Positions 58,509 through 64,000 of a stretch of DNA of 64,000 bases are shown here, piece after piece. Origin of the DNA: Acarospora socialis. Taxonomy: Eukaryota > Ascomycota > Lecanoromycetes > Acarosporales > Acarosporaceae. Every line of letters begins with the position of its first letter. Positions within the stretch are counted from its first letter, which is position 1. The position numbers and the translations under genes are program-made. The notes beneath the pieces are model-generated. The model was not told where the DNA came from and ran no database searches. It saw nothing but the letters and a program-made list of their open reading frames with translations. The stretch spans positions 806,001 to 870,000 of the forward strand of contig JAMYGW020000013.1 in assembly GCA_025617375.2 (NCBI GenBank), in the 5' to 3' direction.

Positions 58509-61500
58509 ATGGTAAAGAGTCTCGATGAACTGATAGGTTACCTGTTGGACGAGATCGCCTTGTCTGGCGAACAAGGTACGTCACATTAAAGCGTTACTGG
58601 CAGCAGTGCTTGGTCAAAACCGTCCTCAATATTTATCAGAGTCTCTGTACTTCGCATTCCAGGAAATATGATGTACCGAGATTCTGCAGGGGATCCGATC
58701 AGACTTTACAGAACTGGATCTGAGTGCTGCATGTTCGAGCCTCGTCTTTTTCTTCGCTTTTTGCAGCGATCTTTGTCATTCCGATTTTTGGTTACTTTAC
58801 ATGTGAGGATCTCTGCAGCCTAACATCAGACGCAGGAGCTACCGTATCGGAAATCCTCAGTTATGTTGAGAGGTTCTATAGAGATGATGCCAACGCTGCT
58901 AGAACAGAAGCCGACTCGCTGAACCTCTCTGTATCTCGACAGCCTGTCGATCGTGCTTTCCAGGAAAAGGTGTGGAAGTGGCTAACAAAACATCCGGATG
59001 TGTACGTTGGCAGAAATAAAGAGGGCAATGAACTCACACTCGAAGAAGCCGAAGCATTCCCGGCACCGAGTGAGATTGAGCAAGGGTCACATCCCACTTT
59101 GTCTGATAGCCAGCAAAAGCGTCCTAGGAATAAGGGCTTTGACAAATTAGCGCTCTCAGTGCCGACTGAGCAGACGTTTACTTCTGCCACGAAAGGAAAA
59201 GATGCGTTAGCAGGATCTCTACAACATGGCGATGACACCGCTCCTGCGACTGCTCCAGCACAGGCGACTCTCAATGACTCAGCGTCTGCTACATCGCAAC
59301 TCAAGGCTTCCATGATGGTACGAGCTCATGTTAGTGAAGAGCGAATTTGGCATGCTGTGGCAGGCCATGCTCCAGACTTCAACAAGGTGCAGCGGATGGA
59401 CTTCATCTTACTTTCCATCATTGCCGCACACCGTGAGAAAGGCATCTTGCAGCCCGACTTGACACGAATCAGTGGTCAGGACAAACGTTCAACTCCATTG
59501 CGGACACAACGACTCCATGAGAAAGGGTACATCGAGAAGAAGAAAGTGCAAACCAAAGGCCAAGTCACGAGTTTGTGCACTCTTCGCAAGTTTGTAAGGT
59601 CGTCGTCGAAGACAACCTCGGATTCTCCCGGAGCTGCAAATGAGGTCATACGGAAAGAAGTTTCGGCTACGAATGCAGGTCCGGAAGAAGAGCTGATAGA
59701 TGTAAAGGCCTTGGTACGACGTATGTTTGATATTCTCAACGAGTTGAACATAATAACACATATCGACCTGAAACGCAAATTGGTACTCTTTCACAGCCAC
59801 GTATAGATCCCGCCGGATTGCTAATGCATGTACTGTCAGGGGTTCTTGGGGCGAAGATGGCCGATGCGCATTCTGGCCAGAACGATTCGAAGATTGGAGG
59901 TTATGGGCTGCGTTAGAAGGGTAAAAGCGAGATCACAGTACGAAAGGCATGATCGACACTTTCATCGATGTGTCAAGTTTATTCGTGAGCCGAAGAATGA
60001 AGAATGGCAGCTTTTCTGGGACCCTATGCGGGGCTTACCTGCTCACTTGAGAGGGAATGCTAATGAGAACGGTGCTATTGCCGACGCCGAAGGAGACGAA
60101 GAGGAGGAAGAGGACGAGGAGGAGCTATATGACAACATTGAAAAGGAGAATCAAGAACCTGAAGGGAACGACGCAACCGCAGGCTTGCAGGAGATAGGTA
60201 GAGCAGTGCCGCAATGGACGCCGGACCAAATCCTGAACAATCTTCTTTTTGATATTGTTTCGATGTCTGACACCAGAGGCTTGAGTACTATGGTTTGACA
60301 CCGACGTCCTTTGTATCTTTGTCGGTCACTGATACTGATTTAAACAGGACGTCAAGGCGCTCAGTGTCGGCAAATTCTATACCAGGCCAGTTGACCACCA
60401 GCTATCCCGCTTGGTAGACGCTTGGCAGCTCTCGCAACCTCTCAGTCTTCGCCACCTAGCCATCGTACGCGATACCGCCATAAGCAAGACAGTTGCTCAC
60501 TATGTTCATTACACGTATGAGAACTTTGAGAAGCTAGTTGATAGGGGGCGCTCATCGTGGGAGGCTGTCGAGATAGTGCGTAAGGACTCTAAAGCCAGAA
60601 GGAGAAAGATACAAATCCCACCAATCGGAGCTGAACCCGAAGTCGACGAGTATGGCTTCGCTCGTCTGCAACAAAACTGCTTTCTGGGTCGAGCAAGCAA
60701 TGCAACAATCTTGGAGAGTGTCCTGTCTGCGAAGCTAGAACCCTTCTATATTGGCAGGTTGGATCCCGTAGCTGTTAGATTGGAGGACGGATCCTACGGT
60801 ATTCACTCCCTCTTTTCTTACTAAAGCCAGATATCTGATACATATATAGACATCAAGTTCCGCTCTGGTCTGACTTACAACCACATGGAAGTTTCCATGC
60901 TACTTTCTAGTCCTCGCAGGCCACGGAAAGAAAGAGACCAGATTCACGGCGCGCTTTCTAGACCGCTTGGCAGGCCCAGAAAATATCTCCAAGACGAAGA
61001 ACCTTCCCCCACTGGCAATCTGAAAAAGACGGAAAAATGGAAGGCATCAATAGCCGCGGCACGTCGATACAAGGCTATGAAGATCAGAGAATCAGGACTG
61101 CAGCTTGGTGCTGAGGAAGTTGCAACGCTGGGTACGTCCGGTGTAGACAACGCAGTGCTGAGTAAAGATGTAAATCAAGAGTTGCAGTCCGCGGGAGGGC
61201 CTGATATTGAAGAAATCCAACGACCTTCAAAACGATCTGCAACTGATGCAGAGCTGGATGAAGAGACAACGGAGGAAACCTACGTAGTTGCTACTCAACC
61301 TATTATGTCAGCCACTCTACCTAATGAACGTCTTGAAGCAATCGAAACGCACCAAAGCGATGTTGCCAAAACAGCAGAAGAAGTTTTCGACGCTGATACG
61401 ATCAGGGTTGGTACACCCGGTGAGAACTTTGCCATATCTGCTCATACATCGATTGCTCCAAGCTCCAAGGACCTTCAGACCAGGCCTAGAGGACGACCAC

Positions 61501-64000
61501 GAAAGAAAACGAAGAAGGTACTCGAAGTTCCGCCACTTGATTCCCAGCCCAAGAACAACCTAGCTACACTTGCCTCCGGCGGAATCGGTCTCACCTACGA
61601 CGAGCAAGCTCAGCTCCTTGGGATCCGAACGATGGCAGGCGTATACATTGGGCAGCGGGTATTGCGCAAAGGAAGACGAGGTCGTCCGCCTAAAAGCCGT
61701 CTTCTGATAGCGCGATCTCCACGTCTTCAAGAATTTGCATGGTTCGTTGAAGAACCTCCTATGACTGTCGACGAACCTCCCACAGCCATTATCCCCAACG
61801 TTGAGCTGGTTTCGACGACGGTTTCGCCAGTCCAGTCATCATATCCGAACGACTCTACGCACATACCCTCAATCACCGCGACCAGTACATTGTCTGCTCC
61901 AAGGCGAAGTATCCCCGATAGTTCGTCTTTGACAAACGAGACAACAACTTCGGTAGGAATTCCGGATGTTGTCTCCACATACAATTCAAGCAAACGACAG
62001 AAAAGGAAACGTACATTATCAATACCGGGATCTACAGTGTTTGAATTGACCAGCAGTGATGCAGTTCCACAAGTAGCTGCCCTAGATCAATCGGATGCGC
62101 AACCTGCACAGAAAGGACGTGAACTAATGCCAGATTTCGGCGAACCATCGCTCTTCAGTGGTCTAGTGCAAGAGCCATCCTCGCAAGATACTTCTGGCCA
62201 CATTGATGCACAGTCCGATGCGCCATCCCCGGATGCTGATAATGACGCCATACAACTGCTGAACGACGTCATGAATGCCGAGTCGCTCGAGCCACCATTA
62301 GTCTACACTGATGCCATTTCGCAAACAGACCTGATGGTATCAGGAGGTGATAATGTCGGGACGATAACGTCATCGATCATGGAATACCAATACCAAGTTC
62401 CATCTGAAGTCAATATGGAGACGATTCTACCTATGGACGGATTCCCTGAGGTAGTGACTCGGACGGGATTGCCCAAACACGCATCAGAAGAGCTTACCCA
62501 CTCTGGAGCCACTCCCAAAAATGCTCCAAATCTCCTACATAAAACCAATTCCAAAGGTGATAAGTCCCTGGACATGAGCTGCTCTGCGGTGAGTCAAGTA
62601 AGAGATGCGTCAGCTTCTGAAGAGGGCAATACCACCGAGACCCAAACACTAGAAGCAAGTCAATCATTACAACAGTCGACAGAGCCAACCGTTGCACAGA
62701 TATCGATCATTTGTGAAGCACCAGAACAGACCGATGGAGTGACAGAGAGTCGAGCAGACGAAAAAGAGCTCTCTAATCAGCACGAGACCCAACAGTTTAA
62801 CGCGGTTTCTGTTGGCGTAAACAACCCTGATACGGCTAGTTCACCAGGCAAGCAAATTACAGGTCGGCCAAGCTCAACGGTAGAGAATAGTGTTGGAAGG
62901 ATGGGAAGGAATAAATATCGAACTCCATATCCGTCAAGATCTATGATTGCTATGGGCGGAGGCTCCGTTGGAGCACAACGTCGGAAGATAATTATGGAGA
63001 TAATCGAGAGCTGCGGTGGTCTTTTCCCCGGTGTAAGGGAACTCTGGTATCCTTTCGCAAGTGCTTGGATGAAGACTCCTGATGCTGGCAAGCCTGACCA
63101 GCGTACCATCCAGACGGCAACGAAAGCACTTGTTGACAGCGGTAAACTGAGACAACTGAAATTCAGTTTTAGAGACAAGAAGGGTATCATGTTGACCAAG
63201 ACGATTATTTCTACACCACAAATCCCTCTAACCTCGCCCGCAATCAAGGAGCTGGAGAGAAAGATCATCGAAGAGGACCCCAACCCATACATACCTCCGG
63301 AAGCAGATGTTGCACCGGAGATTCGAAAGGCGAATCAACATCCCATGAGCAAGCTTGTCCCTTCGAAAAATCTGGCCGTTGAGAAGGATGACAAGGTGGA
63401 ACTTCAGTACGTTCCTGCATATGTCAAACATGCCCAGGTGAATAAGATGATGGCTCTGGAACGGCGCAGGCTCAGAGAAGAAGCTTTGCTAGGAAAGTCG
63501 ATCACTAATGGCCGTACTCAGCATCGAGACGAGTCAACACCTAACTCGCTACCACGACGTCGAGTTGAGCCATCCGGAAAGGAAAACAAACCTGGTCGAG
63601 TTCAGCGTCTTGCCCGCCTTCAGCGACCGCTCGGTTTCAGACCTCAGGTATTGCCGTCACCGCCACCAACTTTTGCAGTGTCCCTTTCGCTGAACGAAGA
63701 AACCGGGCCTATCTCAGACCTTGAACTTCCGAAAGATGACCCCATTTTCAGCATCCGGCAGACTCCAAGAGTTAGATCTTCAGATCTCGCTTTTCAGCGA
63801 AAGTATGGAGTAAACTACGAAGGGCTGGACTTGGGCCGAAGCAGATATACATCGCAAGAATTTCCAGTACGATCCGAGCAACCTGCCATAAGCTTAACTG
63901 TTCCGATGCATTCAAGCTCAAAAAGAGAAACGTCCTCATTTGGGACGTCTAAAGCGCGTCCTCATCGGTCTTGGTTGAGAAAAAGTCGGGATTATTTTTA
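58509..64000 (+). CDS. TFC3: TFIIIC B-block-binding subunit (TFC3/SFC3), 3' end missing
   Basis: Largest TFIIIC subunit; it recognises the B box of tRNA genes and recruits TFIIIB for RNA polymerase III. Exons are 58509-58575, 58836-59782, 59840-60292, 60348-60798 and 60850 to beyond the window. Introns are 260, 57, 55 and 51 bases, and at least 1689 residues lie in the window. The start is MVKSLDELIGYLLDEIALSG, and the splice gives GEQGATVSEILSYVERFY. The first winged-helix (B-block) region follows, with FQEKVWKWLTKHPDVYVG. A second winged-helix-like segment (HAVAGHAPDFNKVQRMDFIL) and a third (MRILARTIRRLEVMGCVRRV) come next. The acidic run near 60092-60128 and AT-hook-like motifs RPRGRPRKKTKK and RRGRPPKS precede a long low-complexity stretch. 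Another winged-helix segment appears near 62985-63200 (IMEIIESCGGLFPGVRELWY). At 59782 I preferred the GTACTC donor over GTATAG because the latter leaves only 43 bases of intron. Confidence 0.85.
61473..61700 (+). other. two AT-hook-like motifs inside the TFIIIC subunit
   Basis: Within the fifth exon the reading frame encodes RPRGRPRKKTKK (about 61483-61518) and, further on, KGRRGRPPKSR (about 61669-61701). Both have the GRP core of AT hooks flanked by basic residues, which bind the minor groove of AT-rich DNA. They lie in a poorly conserved linker, so they may be lineage-specific additions. Confidence 0.5.

Noticed and set aside
1-64000. tRNA, rRNA and CRISPR arrays
   Set aside because: No cloverleaf with a proper GGTTCRANNCC box, no rRNA core and no regularly spaced repeats were found; a covariance search would be needed to exclude tRNAs fully.

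Overview
The window is nuclear DNA of a filamentous ascomycete (Pezizomycotina, most likely Dothideomycetes). The evidence is short GT-AG introns (mostly 49-100 bases) with CTRAY-type branch sites, a Zn2Cys6 regulator, a 2EXR/F-box-type protein, a DUF7923-type CCCH protein, a UreD chaperone, fungal single-copy housekeeping genes, and one AT-richer island of decayed repeats that resembles repeat-induced point mutation (RIP). No bacterial operons, CRISPR array, rRNA or recognisable tRNA was seen. All multi-exon models are my own splice predictions, checked only for reading-frame continuity and fit to known families.

Layout. 0-5.9 kb: the broken end of an ankyrin-repeat gene, a 2EXR-type gene (-), and a gene-poor stretch with a three-copy 65-71 bp tandem repeat. 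5.9-9.2 kb: a regulator (-) with a ubiquitin/PB1-like fold and a C-terminal Zn2Cys6 cluster; upstream of it is a possible spliced leader or an unrecognised gene. 11.4-13.8 kb: mitotic cyclin B (+, five exons). 13.8-18.5 kb: gene-poor, with a degenerate repeat family of about 140 bp (six tandem copies plus three outliers) and coding-like relics. 19.1-19.6 kb: a small C2H2 zinc-finger gene (-) split into short exons. 19.9-24.1 kb: a UBA-RWD-DEAH helicase (Ucp12/DHX29/DHX57 type). 24.4-25.3 kb: the HNT3/aprataxin DNA deadenylase. 25.6-26.5 kb: the IRC22/TRAP-alpha ER protein. 27.0-28.8 kb: a DUF7923-type CCCH protein. 29.9-32.0 kb: the telomere protein POT1. 32.5-34.4 kb: importin alpha. 35.2-36.8 kb: a zinc alcohol/formaldehyde dehydrogenase. 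37.2-40.9 kb: cohesin SCC3/STAG. 41.3-42.3 kb: urease chaperone UreD. 42.4-53.0 kb: a decayed repeat island with traces of a tyrosine-recombinase-like gene and a telomere-linked-RecQ-type gene. 53.0-54.3 kb: a broken APH-family kinase. 54.9-55.3 kb: a small interrupted membrane-protein-like frame. 56.9-57.9 kb: a basic, nucleolar-type protein. 58.5 kb to the end: the TFIIIC B-block subunit (TFC3/SFC3), running off the edge.

Most intact genes are conserved cell-biology genes: cell cycle, cohesion, telomere capping, DNA end repair, nuclear import, translation, Pol III transcription. They are divergent or convergent neighbours and do not form a gene cluster. Genome-maintenance genes (cyclin B, HNT3, POT1, SCC3) are notably common here, but nothing shows joint regulation. 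The least explained structures are the degenerate 140 bp repeat family, the two fossils in the island, and host frames damaged right beside that island.
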